This document shows, piece by piece, positions 36,932 to 45,946 of a DNA stretch of 64,000 nucleotides. The DNA comes from Haloferax elongans ATCC BAA-1513 (GTDB lineage: Archaea > Halobacteriota > Halobacteria > Halobacteriales > Haloferacaceae): positions 177,070 through 241,069 of the forward strand of contig NZ_AOLK01000023.1 of assembly GCF_000336755.1 (NCBI RefSeq), read 5' to 3'. Within the stretch, counting starts at the first letter, position 1, and each line of letters starts with the position of its first letter. Under the pieces are notes generated by a model. That model did not search any database. It worked only from the letters and a program-made list of their open reading frames with translations, and was not told the DNA's origin. The translations under genes and the position numbers were made by a program.

Positions 36932-38590
36932 ATGCGTATTCTCGGAATCGAAGGAACAGCGTGGGCCGCGAGCGCAGCGGTTTTCGAAACCGACGACCCC
37001 GCCGCACTCGGTCACGAAACCGACCGCACACCGGACCCCGCCTCCGACCACGTCTTTATCGAATCTGACCCCTACCAGCCCGACAGCGGCGGTATTCACC
37101 CGCGCGAGTCGGCCGAACACATGGCGAACGCCATCCCCAGCGTCGTCGACACTGCGCTCGCACACGCCGCCGAGCGCCACGACGGCGACGGCCCCATCGT
37201 CGATGGTGTCGCGTTCTCTCGCGGCCCCGGCTTGGGACCGTGTCTCCGTATCGTCGGGACTGCCGCCCGCTCGGTTGCCCAGACACTCGACGTGCCACTC
37301 GTCGGCGTCAACCACATGGTCGCCCACCTCGAAATCGGACGCTACCAGTCCGGCTTCGAATCGCCCGTCTGTCTGAACGCCTCGGGCGCGAACGCCCACC
37401 TGCTCGGCTATCACAACGGGCGGTACCGCGTCCTCGGCGAGACGATGGACACCGGCGTCGGCAACGCCATCGACAAATTCACCCGCCACGTCGGCTGGAC
37501 CCACCCCGGCGGGCCGAAGGTCGAGAAGGCGGCGAAAGACGGCGAGTACGTCGACCTGCCGTACGTCGTCAAGGGGATGGACTTCTCCTTTTCGGGAATC
37601 ATGAGCGCCGCGAAGGACGAGGCAGACGCCGGCACACCCGTCTCTGACATCTGCGTCGGACTGCAAGAGACCATCTTCGCGATGCTGACCGAAGTCTCGG
37701 AGCGCGCGCTCTCGCTCACGGGGACAGACGAACTCGTCCTCGGTGGCGGGGTCGGCCACAACGCCCGCCTGCGCGAAATGCTCGCCGAGATGTGCGAACA
37801 GCGCGGCGCGAAGTTCCACGCCCCCGACCCGCAGTTCCTCGGCGACAATGCCGGGATGATTGCCGTCCTCGGCGCGCGGATGCTCGACGCGGGCGATACG
37901 CTCCCAATCAGCGAGTCCGCTGTCGACCCGAACTTCCGGCCTGACCAAGTCGACGTGACGTGGCGCGGCGACGACGAATCGGTCGCGCGCGCCTACACCG
38001 ACGACGGTGCGATTCGCGGGGCCGAAGCGACGGTCGATATCAGCGCCGACGACGTGGTGAAACGCCGCGTCCCGAAGACCTACCGCCACGCAAAACTCGA
38101 CGACCGACTGCGCGGCGAGCGCACCAAGGCTGAGGCACGACTGACGAGTGATGCCCGCCGCGCCGGGGTTCGAACACCTGTCGTCCGCGATATCGACCCC
38201 GTCGAGGGTGTCATCACCTTCCAGAAAGTCGGCGACGCGGACCTCGCAGAACAGCTCGACCCCGATGCAGTTCGAACGGTCGGCGAGTATCTCGCTCGAC
38301 TGCACCAGGGGGGAATCGTCCACGGCGACCCCACGACGCGGAACGTTCGCGTCGGAACCGACGCCGACGGGAACACGCGCGTGTACCTCATCGACTTCGG
38401 CCTCGGGTTCCACTCGGGTCACGTCGAAGACCACGCGATGGACCTCCACGTCTTCGCCCAGAGCGTCGAGGGGACGGCCGACGACGCCGCACCACTCCTC
38501 GACGCACTCGAAGCGGGCTACGAGGAAGTCGGCTCCGCGGACGTGCTTTCCCGACTCCGACAGGTGGAGTCGCGCGGGCGGTATCGGTAA
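36932..38590 (+). CDS. Fused Kae1-Bud32: tRNA t6A synthesis protein plus serine/threonine kinase
   Basis: 552 aa. Kae1/TsaD domain (about 1-340) has the iron-binding HMVAHLE motif (about 130-136) and GGGVGHNARLRE. The Bud32 kinase domain (about 350-552) has a Lys-containing VKRRVPKTYRH start, catalytic HGDPTTRNVRV (about 466-476) and YLIDFGLG. It catalyses threonylcarbamoyl transfer to tRNA A37 as the core of KEOPS. The fusion is known in several archaea. Confidence 0.97.
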   Translation: MRILGIEGTAWAASAAVFETDDPAALGHETDRTPDPASDHVFIESDPYQPDSGGIHPRESAEHMANAIPSVVDTALAHAAERHDGDGPIVDGVAFSRGPGLGPCLRIVGTAARSVAQTLDVPLVGVNHMVAHLEIGRYQSGFESPVCLNASGANAHLLGYHNGRYRVLGETMDTGVGNAIDKFTRHVGWTHPGGPKVEKAAKDGEYVDLPYVVKGMDFSFSGIMSAAKDEADAGTPVSDICVGLQETIFAMLTEVSERALSLTGTDELVLGGGVGHNARLREMLAEMCEQRGAKFHAPDPQFLGDNAGMIAVLGARMLDAGDTLPISESAVDPNFRPDQVDVTWRGDDESVARAYTDDGAIRGAEATVDISADDVVKRRVPKTYRHAKLDDRLRGERTKAEARLTSDARRAGVRTPVVRDIDPVEGVITFQKVGDADLAEQLDPDAVRTVGEYLARLHQGGIVHGDPTTRNVRVGTDADGNTRVYLIDFGLGFHSGHVEDHAMDLHVFAQSVEGTADDAAPLLDALEAGYEEVGSADVLSRLRQVESRGRYR

Positions 38591-38722
38591 CGAGTCGCTG
38601 GTACCGCGCCGCCGTCTCGTAGAATCGTGCTATCGACCCGCATTCGTTGGGGTCGAAATCGCCTCACCAAAACACGTCGGAAGGCCAAAACGATTTATCC
38701 GGCGCGAGCGTATTCGTCTCGT

Positions 38723-38998
38723 ATGGCAGACAAACCGCAACGAGGAACTCTCTTTGGTATCCCGTACAACTTCGAGCGCCCGAGCGTCGGCCGCCTGCTC
38801 TCGTCGTACTGGCAGCCCGGCGAGGGCATGCTCGTCGAGAAACCGTTCGGTATCGGCTACACGCTGAATCTCGCGAGCTGGCGCTCGTGGGTCGTCCTCC
38901 TCGTCGCCGGTGGTCTGTTCTGGAACGAGCGCCAGAAGCGCGACGGGGCCGAGGAAGCCGAAGCCGACGAAGGCCCAGTCGAAGTCATCGTCGACTAA
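38723..38998 (+). CDS. DUF5808 small membrane protein
   Basis: 91 aa from the ATG at 38723. The first ~50 residues (FGIPYNFERPSVGRLLSSYWQPGEGMLVEKPFGIGYTLN) have a conserved haloarchaeal look, followed by one membrane segment (WVVLLVAGGLFW) and an acidic C-terminus. Function unknown. It lies between Kae1-Bud32 and the NTP pyrophosphatase, all on the plus strand. Confidence 0.75.
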   Translation: MADKPQRGTLFGIPYNFERPSVGRLLSSYWQPGEGMLVEKPFGIGYTLNLASWRSWVVLLVAGGLFWNERQKRDGAEEAEADEGPVEVIVD

Positions 38999-39050
38999 CC
39001 GCGCGCGCAACACCGACGACTTTTCCCACCCCGCCCGCAGATGAGCGGGT

Positions 39051-39689
39051 ATGCTCAGGTACGTCACTACGAACGAGGGCAAGGTACGCGAAGCCCTCGA
39101 CTACCTCGACGACGACGTGACCCAACTGGACTTCGACTACACCGAGGTTCAGGCAGCCGAACTCGGTCCTATCGCAGCCCACGGTGCCCGTGAAGCGTAC
39201 CGCTACGCCGGCGAACCCGTCCTCGTGGACGACGCCGGACTCTTTATCGGCGGTTTCGACGGCTTCCCCGGCCCGTACTCCTCGTACGCCGAGGACACGC
39301 TGGGCGTCGAAGCAGTGTACCGACTGGCCGCCGCGGAACTCGACGAACCGCGTCGGGCGTCCTTCCGCTGTGTGCTCGCGTACTGTGACGGCGAGGAGTT
39401 CGAAGCAAGCCCCGACCCAATCGACCGCGACGACCGAACTGTCGCGGCCGCCCACGGTGCCGAACAGGACGCACAGGAGACCGAAGCCCTACCGGTGAAG
39501 CTCTTTACCGGTGTCGTGAACGGGCGAATCGTCGCTCCACGCGGTGATGGTGGCTTCGGCTACGACCCAATCTTCGAACACGACGGAACGACGTTCGCGG
39601 AGATGTCCGCGACGGAGAAAAACGGCATCTCGCACCGCGGCCGGGCGTTGGCGAAGTTTGCGACGTGGTATCCTGAGCGAACGGAGTAA
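39051..39689 (+). CDS. Non-canonical purine NTP pyrophosphatase (RdgB/HAM1 family)
   Basis: 212 aa. Starts with YVTTNEGKVREA (the family T.N..K motif), then VLVDDAGLFIGGFDGFPGPYSS (catalytic Asp, about 60-80) and GDGGFGYDPIFEHDG with a late ISHRGRALAKF. It hydrolyses ITP, dITP and XTP to monophosphates. Slightly longer than bacterial RdgB because of an acidic insertion near 130-145. Confidence 0.94.
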   Translation: MLRYVTTNEGKVREALDYLDDDVTQLDFDYTEVQAAELGPIAAHGAREAYRYAGEPVLVDDAGLFIGGFDGFPGPYSSYAEDTLGVEAVYRLAAAELDEPRRASFRCVLAYCDGEEFEASPDPIDRDDRTVAAAHGAEQDAQETEALPVKLFTGVVNGRIVAPRGDGGFGYDPIFEHDGTTFAEMSATEKNGISHRGRALAKFATWYPERTE

Positions 39690-39783
39690 GCGAAGGATAT
39701 CTCGTCGGGCGCAGCGCGTCCGACGGTGGTACGCCGAGCGATAGCGAGACAAACCTTACACACGCGAACGCCGAGTGTCGGGT

Positions 39784-40167
39784 ATGAATCCCGCAGACTA
39801 CTTCGAAGGCGGTACGGTCACCGTCTCGGACGAGACGTACACCGTCTACAAGACGACGCGGCCCGACCCCGAGGCGTTCGCAACGATTCAGGACGAGACA
39901 GAGACGACAGTAATAGCCGAGACAGGAGCCATCGACGAACCGACCGTCGTTGAGGCCGAACACGGGTGGAAACGCCTCACCTTCGAGATGGTTCTCCCGT
40001 TCGAACTCGTCGGGTTTCTAGCGGCGGTCGCAACCGCCCTCGCTGAGGAGGATGTCTCGATATTCGCGCTGTCGTCGTACTCGACCGACCACGTGCTCGT
40101 GAAAGAAGCCGACCTCGCGACGGCGACGCAAAAACTGGAAACACTGGGGTGTGTGGTCGAGCAGTAG
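39784..40167 (+). CDS. ACT-domain protein
   Basis: 127 aa from the ATG at 39784. The second half reads as a CASTOR/LysC-like ACT domain: WKRLTFEMVLPFELVGFLAAVATALAEEDVSIFALSSYSTDHVLVKEADLATATQKLETLG. Such proteins bind an amino acid or related ligand. Role unknown. Single gene upstream of the SDR gene. Confidence 0.85.
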   Translation: MNPADYFEGGTVTVSDETYTVYKTTRPDPEAFATIQDETETTVIAETGAIDEPTVVEAEHGWKRLTFEMVLPFELVGFLAAVATALAEEDVSIFALSSYSTDHVLVKEADLATATQKLETLGCVVEQ

Positions 40168-40209
40168 CTCACCCGAGCAATTGTTACCATTGGGCGCGTC
40201 AGGAGCGAC

Positions 40210-41004
40210 ATGACGTTCCCCGACCGCGACGCCCCCGTCGCACTCGTCACCGGTGCATCCGGCGGCATCGGACGCGAACTCGCTGACCTCCTCGCTGCAG
40301 ACGGACACGACCTCGTCATCGTCGCCAGAAGCGAAGCCGACCTCCGCGAACTCGCCGACGAGGTAAACGACGCCTACGGAACTGCAGTCGTCGTCCTCGT
40401 GAAAGACCTCGCCGAGCGAGCCGCGCCGCGGGAGATTTTCGAGACCCTGCGTGACCGCGACATCGAGGTGGACGTGCTGGTCAACAACGCCGGGTTCGCG
40501 ACGTTCGGCCCCTTCGTTGACCTCGACCTCGACCGCGAGGTCGACGAAATCGAGGTGAACGTCACGGCCCTGACGCAACTCACGAAGCTGTTTCTGCCGG
40601 GGATGCTCGACCGCGAATCGGGGAAGGTACTCAACCTCGGGTCGACGGCGAGCTTCCAACCCGGCCCCCTGATGGCCGTCTATTATGCGACGAAGGCGTA
40701 CGTCCTCTCGTTCTCCGAGGCGCTGGCGGAGGAGTGTCGCGGAACCGGCGTGACCGTCACGGCGCTGTGTCCCGGGCCGACAGAGACTGGGTTCCAGTCG
40801 CGCGCCGACATGGAAGACTCTCGACTCCTCGAAGGCGGTGTGATGGACGCCCGGAAGGTTGCGAAGGCGGGAATTCGCGGTATGAACGCCGGGAAGGCTG
40901 TCGTCGTCCCCGGCACGCAAAACTGGCTCGGGTCGGTCCTCGTTCGGTTCCTCCCTCGGTGGTTGGTCCGGCGCATCGTGAAGGTCGCACAGCGCCCCAC
41001 GTAG
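40210..41004 (+). CDS. Short-chain dehydrogenase/reductase
   Basis: 264 aa classical SDR. NAD(P) motif TGASGGIGRELA (about 15-26), VNNAGFATFG (about 93-102), catalytic Ser in GSTASFQPG (about 141) and YYATK (Tyr/Lys, about 157-161). Substrate unknown. It ends 52 bases before the convergent PIN-like gene. Confidence 0.92.
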   Translation: MTFPDRDAPVALVTGASGGIGRELADLLAADGHDLVIVARSEADLRELADEVNDAYGTAVVVLVKDLAERAAPREIFETLRDRDIEVDVLVNNAGFATFGPFVDLDLDREVDEIEVNVTALTQLTKLFLPGMLDRESGKVLNLGSTASFQPGPLMAVYYATKAYVLSFSEALAEECRGTGVTVTALCPGPTETGFQSRADMEDSRLLEGGVMDARKVAKAGIRGMNAGKAVVVPGTQNWLGSVLVRFLPRWLVRRIVKVAQRPT

Positions 41005-41056
41005 AGATACCTTCGCCGCTGGCGACTGACGCGACTCTCCACCGGTTCGAAGCTCC

Positions 41057-41533
41057 TCAGCCCCGAGGGTCGCGGTCGGGACCGGGATACTCGCCGGATT
41101 CGACTTCTGCGTACAGGCTTTCGGGAGCAAAGAGCGTCGCAAACGCCCGTGGCTCGCGGATGCTCACCGGGAATCGGCCACTCAAAGCCGCGCCAGCAGA
41201 AGCAGACTGAAGGTTCTCGTCGAAAGTGAGAAGATGCATCGCACCACCTCGATAGGCGGCGGCGAGCGCGGGTTGGTCACCCTCGGGGTGGTCGACGAGT
41301 TCGGCCCACTCTCCCACTCTGGCACGCCAGTCTGCAGCCAGTTCCTCGTCGGCGAGGCTGGCGATGACCGCCTCGGCATCGTCGAGGAGTGCTGGGCTGG
41401 CGACGAGGGTCATCCACGAGTGCGACCGGAGGTGGTCGAGCGCGTCGCGGGCGGCACCGCCAACGAGGAGGTCAGAGGCGAGCACGTCGGCGTCCGCGAC
41501 GACGCGAGTCGGAGACGGGTCGGCCTCACCCAT
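41057..41533 (-). CDS. PIN-like domain protein
   Basis: 158 aa. PIN pattern: RVVADADVLASDLL (Asp, about 10-23), a central helical region with ALLDDAEAVIASL, and MHLLTFDENLQSA (Asp/Glu). Probably a Mg-dependent nuclease or nuclease-like protein. Its ATG lies inside the end of a 32-residue upstream frame (8-base overlap), which resembles an antitoxin-toxin arrangement. Confidence 0.75.
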   Translation of the reverse strand: MGEADPSPTRVVADADVLASDLLVGGAARDALDHLRSHSWMTLVASPALLDDAEAVIASLADEELAADWRARVGEWAELVDHPEGDQPALAAAYRGGAMHLLTFDENLQSASAGAALSGRFPVSIREPRAFATLFAPESLYAEVESGEYPGPDRDPRG

Positions 41534-41624
41534 CGTCCTCTCGGCGGGCGCGAAGCGCCTCGGCGATATCGGTCTCTGTCGTCTCGTAGTCGGCGGCGCG
41601 GTCGAAAAGCGACTCCCACGTCAT
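41526..41624 (-). CDS. Tiny ORF upstream of and overlapping the PIN-like gene
   Basis: 32 aa, ATG at 41624 and TGA at 41526-41528. The protein MTWESLFDRAADYETTETDIAEALRARREDDG looks like one or two amphipathic helices. Its last bases (ATGGGTGA) contain the start of the PIN-like gene, implying translational coupling. Almost all third positions are G or C. It could be a small antitoxin or partner subunit; no family assigned. Confidence 0.55.
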   Translation of the reverse strand: MTWESLFDRAADYETTETDIAEALRARREDDG

Positions 41625-41764
41625 AGTCGAGTCCAAGACGGCGACCGAGAAGAAACCGACGCAACCGATAATTCACACAATCAGTCACAATAGGTAGAAA
41701 ATGAAATGTTTCGTGGTTTCGTCGGCTAGGAAACAGTTAATTTCCGTTCAGCACACGACACTGC
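41625..41764. promoter_or_regulatory. Promoter region of the tungstate transporter operon
   Basis: An AT-rich patch at 41686-41745 (TAGGTAGAAAATGAAATG.., then AAACAGTTAATTTCC) lies immediately upstream of the substrate-binding protein gene and is the likely TATA region. The first 60 bases face the small divergent ORF. Confidence 0.4.
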
Positions 41765-42793
41765 ATGGCAATTCAGCGACGGCGCTTCTTACAGGCGGCC
41801 GGTGTCGGTGCGATACTCGGACTCAGTGGGTGTACCGGAGACGCGGAGCCTCCGCAAGCGGCAGACGGAGAGAGTGGCTCCCAGTCCGGGTCCAGCGATG
41901 GGTCGAGTAGCTCGGACCAAGAGCTGACGCTCGCGACCACGACGAGTACGTACGACACAGGACTGTTGGACGAACTCAACCCGGTGTTCGAAGAGAAGTT
42001 CGATGCGACAGTCAAGACCATCCCGCAGGGGACGGGCGCTGCAATCGAGACGGCCCGAAACGGCGACGCCGACGTGATTCTCGTCCACGCTCGCGGTGCA
42101 GAAGACGAGTTCCTGAAAGAGGGCTACGGCGTCAACCGACGCGACGTCATGTTCAACGACTTCGTCGTGGTCGGGCCAGCCGACGACCCAGCGGGAATCG
42201 AGGGGATGGAGAGCGCCGCTGACGCCTTCGCCACCATCGCGGAGTCGGAAGCGACGTTCGTCTCTCGCGGCGACGACTCGGGGACGAACAAGAAGGAACT
42301 GCTCATCTGGGACGCCTCGGGCGTCGACCCGGCGGGGAAGTGGTATCGCGAAATCGGGAAGGGAATGGGCGACACGCTCGTCCAGGCCGACCAGTCCGGC
42401 GCGTACACGCTCTCTGACCGCGGGACGTTCCTCGCGACGAAGAGCAAGATAGACCTCGAAATCCTCGTTCAAGGGCCACTCAAGGGCGGGCCGACGATTC
42501 TGAAGAACCCCTACGGCGTCATCCCGGTCAACCCCGCGAAGTACCCCGACGTGAACTACTCGCTGGCGATGGCGTACGCCGGGTTCCTGACGAGTCCCGA
42601 AGGACAGGACATCATCGACTCGTACACTGTCGATGGCTCGCAGTTGTTCTTCCCGAACGCGCTGTCCGAGTCACCGCAGTTCGGGCAGTACGTGCCTGAG
42701 GACTACGACGACGACGGTGGCAACGCCTCGGCGTCCGTCTCGGATGCCCAGTTCGAGCAGTGGGTCGCTGAGAACGTCCCCGAGGACTTTTAG
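41765..42793 (+). CDS. tupA: Tungstate ABC transporter substrate-binding protein (TupA family)
   Basis: 342 aa. [20 protein letters not shown] is a Tat signal with lipobox (Cys at about 22), then an acidic Ser/Gly linker. The TupA signature follows: [22 protein letters not shown] (about 57-78), [29 protein letters not shown] and [12 protein letters not shown]. It should capture tungstate at the cell surface. First gene of a three-gene ABC operon; the window also holds a tungsten-dependent AOR homologue at 24604. Confidence 0.93.
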   Translation: MAIQRRRFLQAAGVGAILGLSGCTGDAEPPQAADGESGSQSGSSDGSSSSDQELTLATTTSTYDTGLLDELNPVFEEKFDATVKTIPQGTGAAIETARNGDADVILVHARGAEDEFLKEGYGVNRRDVMFNDFVVVGPADDPAGIEGMESAADAFATIAESEATFVSRGDDSGTNKKELLIWDASGVDPAGKWYREIGKGMGDTLVQADQSGAYTLSDRGTFLATKSKIDLEILVQGPLKGGPTILKNPYGVIPVNPAKYPDVNYSLAMAYAGFLTSPEGQDIIDSYTVDGSQLFFPNALSESPQFGQYVPEDYDDDGGNASASVSDAQFEQWVAENVPEDF

Positions 42794-42817
42794 TCCGGTC
42801 CGACCCCACCGTATCCC

Positions 42818-43510
42818 GTGTTCGGCCTCGGCGACCTGAACCTCACGTATCTGGTGAGCATCACACTCGTCTCACTGTACGTGAGCACCGCAGCAGTGCT
42901 CGTCAGCGCTACGCTCGGTCTCCCGATGGCGTTGGCCGTGAGCTTCCGCGACTTCCGCGGGAAAGCGGTCGTCACCTCCATCATCTCGACCGGGATGGGC
43001 TTTCCGAGCGTCGTCGTCGGGCTACTCGTGCTCTTGGCACTCTCGCGGTCCGGACCGCTCGGGGAGTTCGAACTGCTGTTTACGCCCGAGGCCATGATTC
43101 TCTCGCAGACAGTGCTCGCGCTTCCGGTTCTCGTGAGCGTCGCGCTCTCGGCGATTCAGTCGGTCCCACAGGACCTCAGAGACGCCGCGTTCGCCTCCGG
43201 CGGGACATCGACCGACGTAGCCCTGCTCGTCGTCAGAGAGGCGCGGTATGGCATCGTGACGGCACTTCTCGCCGCGTACGGTCGCGCCATCAGCGAGGTC
43301 GGGTCGGTTCTCATCGTCGGCGGCAACATCGTCTTCTCGGACGGCACCTCGTTCACGCGGACGCTCACGACCGCAATCACCGTCGAAGCGCGAAAAGGAA
43401 ACATCGAGACGGGTATCGCTCTCGGCGGGATTCTGCTTGCGCTCGTGCTCGCGGTCAACGCACTCGGAGCGCGCTTCCGCGACCGAACGCCGAGTGGGGG
43501 GCGTCGATGA
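42818..43510 (+). CDS. tupB: Tungstate ABC transporter permease (TupB family)
   Basis: 230 aa from a GTG 24 bases after the tupA stop. Five or six membrane segments; the ABC-coupling loop is visible as DLRDAAFASGGTSTDVALLVVREARYG (EAA-like, about 125-150). STGMGFPSVVVGLLVLLALSRSGPLG is typical of TupB. Its end overlaps tupC by 4 bases (ATGA). Confidence 0.92.
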   Translation: MFGLGDLNLTYLVSITLVSLYVSTAAVLVSATLGLPMALAVSFRDFRGKAVVTSIISTGMGFPSVVVGLLVLLALSRSGPLGEFELLFTPEAMILSQTVLALPVLVSVALSAIQSVPQDLRDAAFASGGTSTDVALLVVREARYGIVTALLAAYGRAISEVGSVLIVGGNIVFSDGTSFTRTLTTAITVEARKGNIETGIALGGILLALVLAVNALGARFRDRTPSGGRR

Positions 43511-44280
43511 CAGACAGCATCGTCGCGACCGACATCACCCACGGGTTCGAAAACGGGGCGATTCTGGAAGACGTCTCTCTGGGCGTCGAACCCGGTGAAA
43601 TACTCGCTGTCGTCGGTCCCTCGGGGACAGGAAAGACCACGCTCTTTCGTCTCCTCGCGATGTTCGACCGTCCCGACAGCGGCGTCATCGAGTTCGACGG
43701 CGACGACGTGTGGTCGATGTCGGATGCGCGCCGACTCGAAGTGCGGCGTCGAATTGGGATGGGTTTTCAAAACCGGAGTCTGTTCTCGGCGAGCGTCGCC
43801 GACAACGTGGCCTACGGACTGCGAGTCCGGCGGTCGTGGAAGACGAGAGTGGCCAGCGCCGTCTCGGGGCTGCTTGGACCTGCCGACTACGACGAGGCAG
43901 TGACCGCGGCGCTGGAGACGGTCGGGATGGCAGACAAAGCGTCTCGGGACGCCGGGTCGCTGTCGGCGGGCGAAGCACAGCGTGTCGCCATCGCCCGTGC
44001 CCTCGCCCCCGACCCGGACGTGTTGCTCCTCGACGAACCGACGTCGAACCTCGACCCGCGAAACACCGCCGTCATCGAGGCTGCGATGCGGGCCGCCCGC
44101 GACCGCGGTATCGCCGTCGCGTTGGCGACACACGACATGCAACAGGCACGACGCGTTTCGGACCGGACAGCGGTTCTCCTCGACGGAACCTGTATCGAGT
44201 CGGGCGCGACAGACCGTGTGTTCGAATCGCCGACCGACGACCGAGTTCGGCAGTTCGTCGAGGGGAAACTCGTCTACTGA
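43507..44280 (+). CDS. tupC: Tungstate ABC transporter ATP-binding protein (TupC family)
   Basis: 257 aa. Walker A GPSGTGKTT (about 37-45), Q-loop MGFQNRSLF, ABC signature LSAGEAQRVAIARAL (about 156-170), Walker B LLLDEPTSNLD (about 176-186) and H-loop ATHDM. ATGA overlap with tupB couples translation. Completes the tupABC operon. Confidence 0.93.
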   Translation: MTDSIVATDITHGFENGAILEDVSLGVEPGEILAVVGPSGTGKTTLFRLLAMFDRPDSGVIEFDGDDVWSMSDARRLEVRRRIGMGFQNRSLFSASVADNVAYGLRVRRSWKTRVASAVSGLLGPADYDEAVTAALETVGMADKASRDAGSLSAGEAQRVAIARALAPDPDVLLLDEPTSNLDPRNTAVIEAAMRAARDRGIAVALATHDMQQARRVSDRTAVLLDGTCIESGATDRVFESPTDDRVRQFVEGKLVY

Positions 44281-44564
44281 CCCGTTATTTTCAGGGGCAG
44301 TTTCACACAACGGGACGACGAGTTGCCATCGTACGAACAGACAGGATAGGGAGCCAGAACGTCCGTCTGACGTAAGTTTATGGTCGGCGATACACATCCG
44401 TCAGATGGGCGCGCACATTCGGCCTCAGTTCCCATCCTCCCACCCGCGCGCCCGGCACACCAAACCGTTCTGGCACCCCCCGGCACGGCGCGCGGCGTCG
44501 CCACCACGACGCCGTTTCTCGAAAGAAAGAAGGAATCGACCGAGACGGAGAGCGGTCGGCTCGT

Positions 44565-45218
44565 TCAGCCGAGGAGTCGCGTCCGAACGCTTTCGAGTTC
44601 GTCGCGCTCGGTGAGCAGTGCCAGATGGTCGCCGGGCTCGACGACAGTACCGGGCAGTGGAATGGTCATCGGTTCGCGCTTTCTGCCGTGGGCGTAGATT
44701 CGACCGTCGGCTCCGAGGTCGATACTCGCGACGTGCTCGCCGACGATTGGGGCGTTCTCCGGGACCGTAATCGTCGCGAGTCGCAACTTGTCCGTCAGGT
44801 CGCCGAGCGCGTTGAAATCGCCGCCGAGGAGTGCGGTTTTCGCACCCGCGGCACCGAGGCGTTCGGGATAGATAATCTCGTCTACGTCGTCGGCGTAACG
44901 CTCGTATATCTCTTGTCTGTAGTCCTCGCTGATTCGCATGACCGTCCGGCAGCCGAACTCCTTGCCGAGCATACACGCGGCGAAGTTGATGTTCGGGTCG
45001 CCGGTGAGTCCCCCCACTGCATCGGCCTCTTCGATTCCGGCCTGCTTCAGAACACTCTCCGTACCGCCGTCACCAAGGATGGTGTCGAATCCCTCGTCGA
45101 GGGCGCGGTCGACCTTCATCTCGTCGTTATCGACGACTGTGACGGCGTGTCCTTCCTCCCGAAGGATACGGGCAGTTCGTGTTCCGACGCGACCATACCC
45201 CACGATAACGAACTTCAT
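44565..45218 (-). CDS. TrkA-type RCK protein
   Basis: 217 aa from the ATG at 45218 (MKFVIVGYGRVGTRTARIL); an ATG 15 bases upstream exists. RCK_N Rossmann domain with GYGRVG (about 7-12), VVDND and a ligand pocket, then RCK_C domain (about 135-217, IVGEHVASIDLGADGRIYAHGRKREPMTIPLPGTVVEPGDHLALL). Soluble regulatory subunit of a K+ uptake or channel system encoded elsewhere. Confidence 0.92.
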   Translation of the reverse strand: MKFVIVGYGRVGTRTARILREEGHAVTVVDNDEMKVDRALDEGFDTILGDGGTESVLKQAGIEEADAVGGLTGDPNINFAACMLGKEFGCRTVMRISEDYRQEIYERYADDVDEIIYPERLGAAGAKTALLGGDFNALGDLTDKLRLATITVPENAPIVGEHVASIDLGADGRIYAHGRKREPMTIPLPGTVVEPGDHLALLTERDELESVRTRLLG

Positions 45219-45239
45219 GATAATACGATACACACCAGA

Positions 45240-45345
45240 CGGCTAAAAGGTGGCCCCTCGTTCGACTGGTGTCGGTCGGATTCGAACCGACTGCGAAGGC
45301 TCGAGTTCTGTCGCCACCATTGGTTGGGCATATGACAATTTAGAG
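45240..45345 (-). other. tRNA-like T-arm fragment (possible remnant)
   Basis: On the minus strand, a T arm is recognisable: stem GTCGG, loop TTCGAAT, stem CCGAC, followed by CGACACC and A (roughly 45267-45297). A sequence GGTGGCG about 20 bases upstream could pair with the acceptor 3' strand with one mismatch, but no D arm or anticodon arm is visible. This looks like the 3' part of a tRNA or a tRNA-like scar, not a complete tRNA gene. Confidence 0.35.
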
Positions 45346-45378
45346 GGTTGCTGACGAGTGGGGGGTTGCTGACAAGTG
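45345..45378. repeat. Direct repeat pair of 16 bp
   Basis: GGGTTGCTGACGAGTG at 45345-45360 recurs as GGGTTGCTGACAAGTG at 45363-45378 with one mismatch. It lies just left of the AT-rich gap and beside the tRNA-like fragment. Confidence 0.7.
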
Positions 45379-45946
45379 ATGAGGCGCTGGCGTTTGATGT
45401 GCACAAATACGCGTTCGCAGTGTCGAGGGGCGCTCGTGGTAACAGTCGGAGGCGACAAGTGCCGAATCTCCTCTTCCTTCCCTAGCTAAAAGAAACTCAA
45501 GTGCCGTTTCAAAATATCGTGCAGAATAGAATACCAAAGTATCAGTTTACACTATGTAGTCAAATATTATAATTATAACCAGCGTCCGATACCGGTCGTG
45601 GAAGTTTAAACTTCCCCAAACCACGGATTAGCGGCGTTTAAGGCGTTTTGGGTGCTGTTATCGATTCGCTCCAAAATTGTGCATCTACAGACGCCCCATA
45701 ATTAACAGAAGCGGCTATATCGACACATATACAGTGATTTCGAGGGTTGAGGACTCAGAGAAATTAGTACCTTCCACCATCATCAAATTTCTGTCTATCT
45801 TGTGTTCTAATAATTATTCTGACTATTCCCAATACACAACTTAGAAACGACAAATGAGTTGTCACACTCATCGCTCCGTGTTGGAGTCTGTCGACTCAGC
45901 GAGACACACCGGTGCTCGTCGCACGGGCCGTCGTGTGCAACTGGGT
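45379..45946. other. Gene-less AT-rich stretch with 16-bp palindrome
   Basis: More than 500 bases without a convincing gene, with many A/T runs unlike its surroundings. It contains the perfect palindrome GGAAGTTTAAACTTCC at 45600-45615. The right part (about 45850-45946) is GC-rich again and is the downstream flank of the MalK-type gene. Its position between the tup/TrkA region and the chitin island suggests a junction or a regulatory spacer. Confidence 0.5.

Noticed and set aside
36554-38449. 631-residue minus-strand frame
   Set aside because: Antisense to S24e and Kae1-Bud32, both certain genes; no recognisable domain.
44405-44614. Arg/Pro-rich plus-strand frame after tupC
   Set aside because: Low complexity, overlaps the TrkA-type gene on the other strand, and lacks protein-like hydrophobic pattern; the region 44281-44564 shows no other gene.
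45267-45330. Complete tRNA gene on the minus strand
   Set aside because: Only a T arm and a possible acceptor pairing are visible; no D arm, anticodon stem or intron arrangement could be found.
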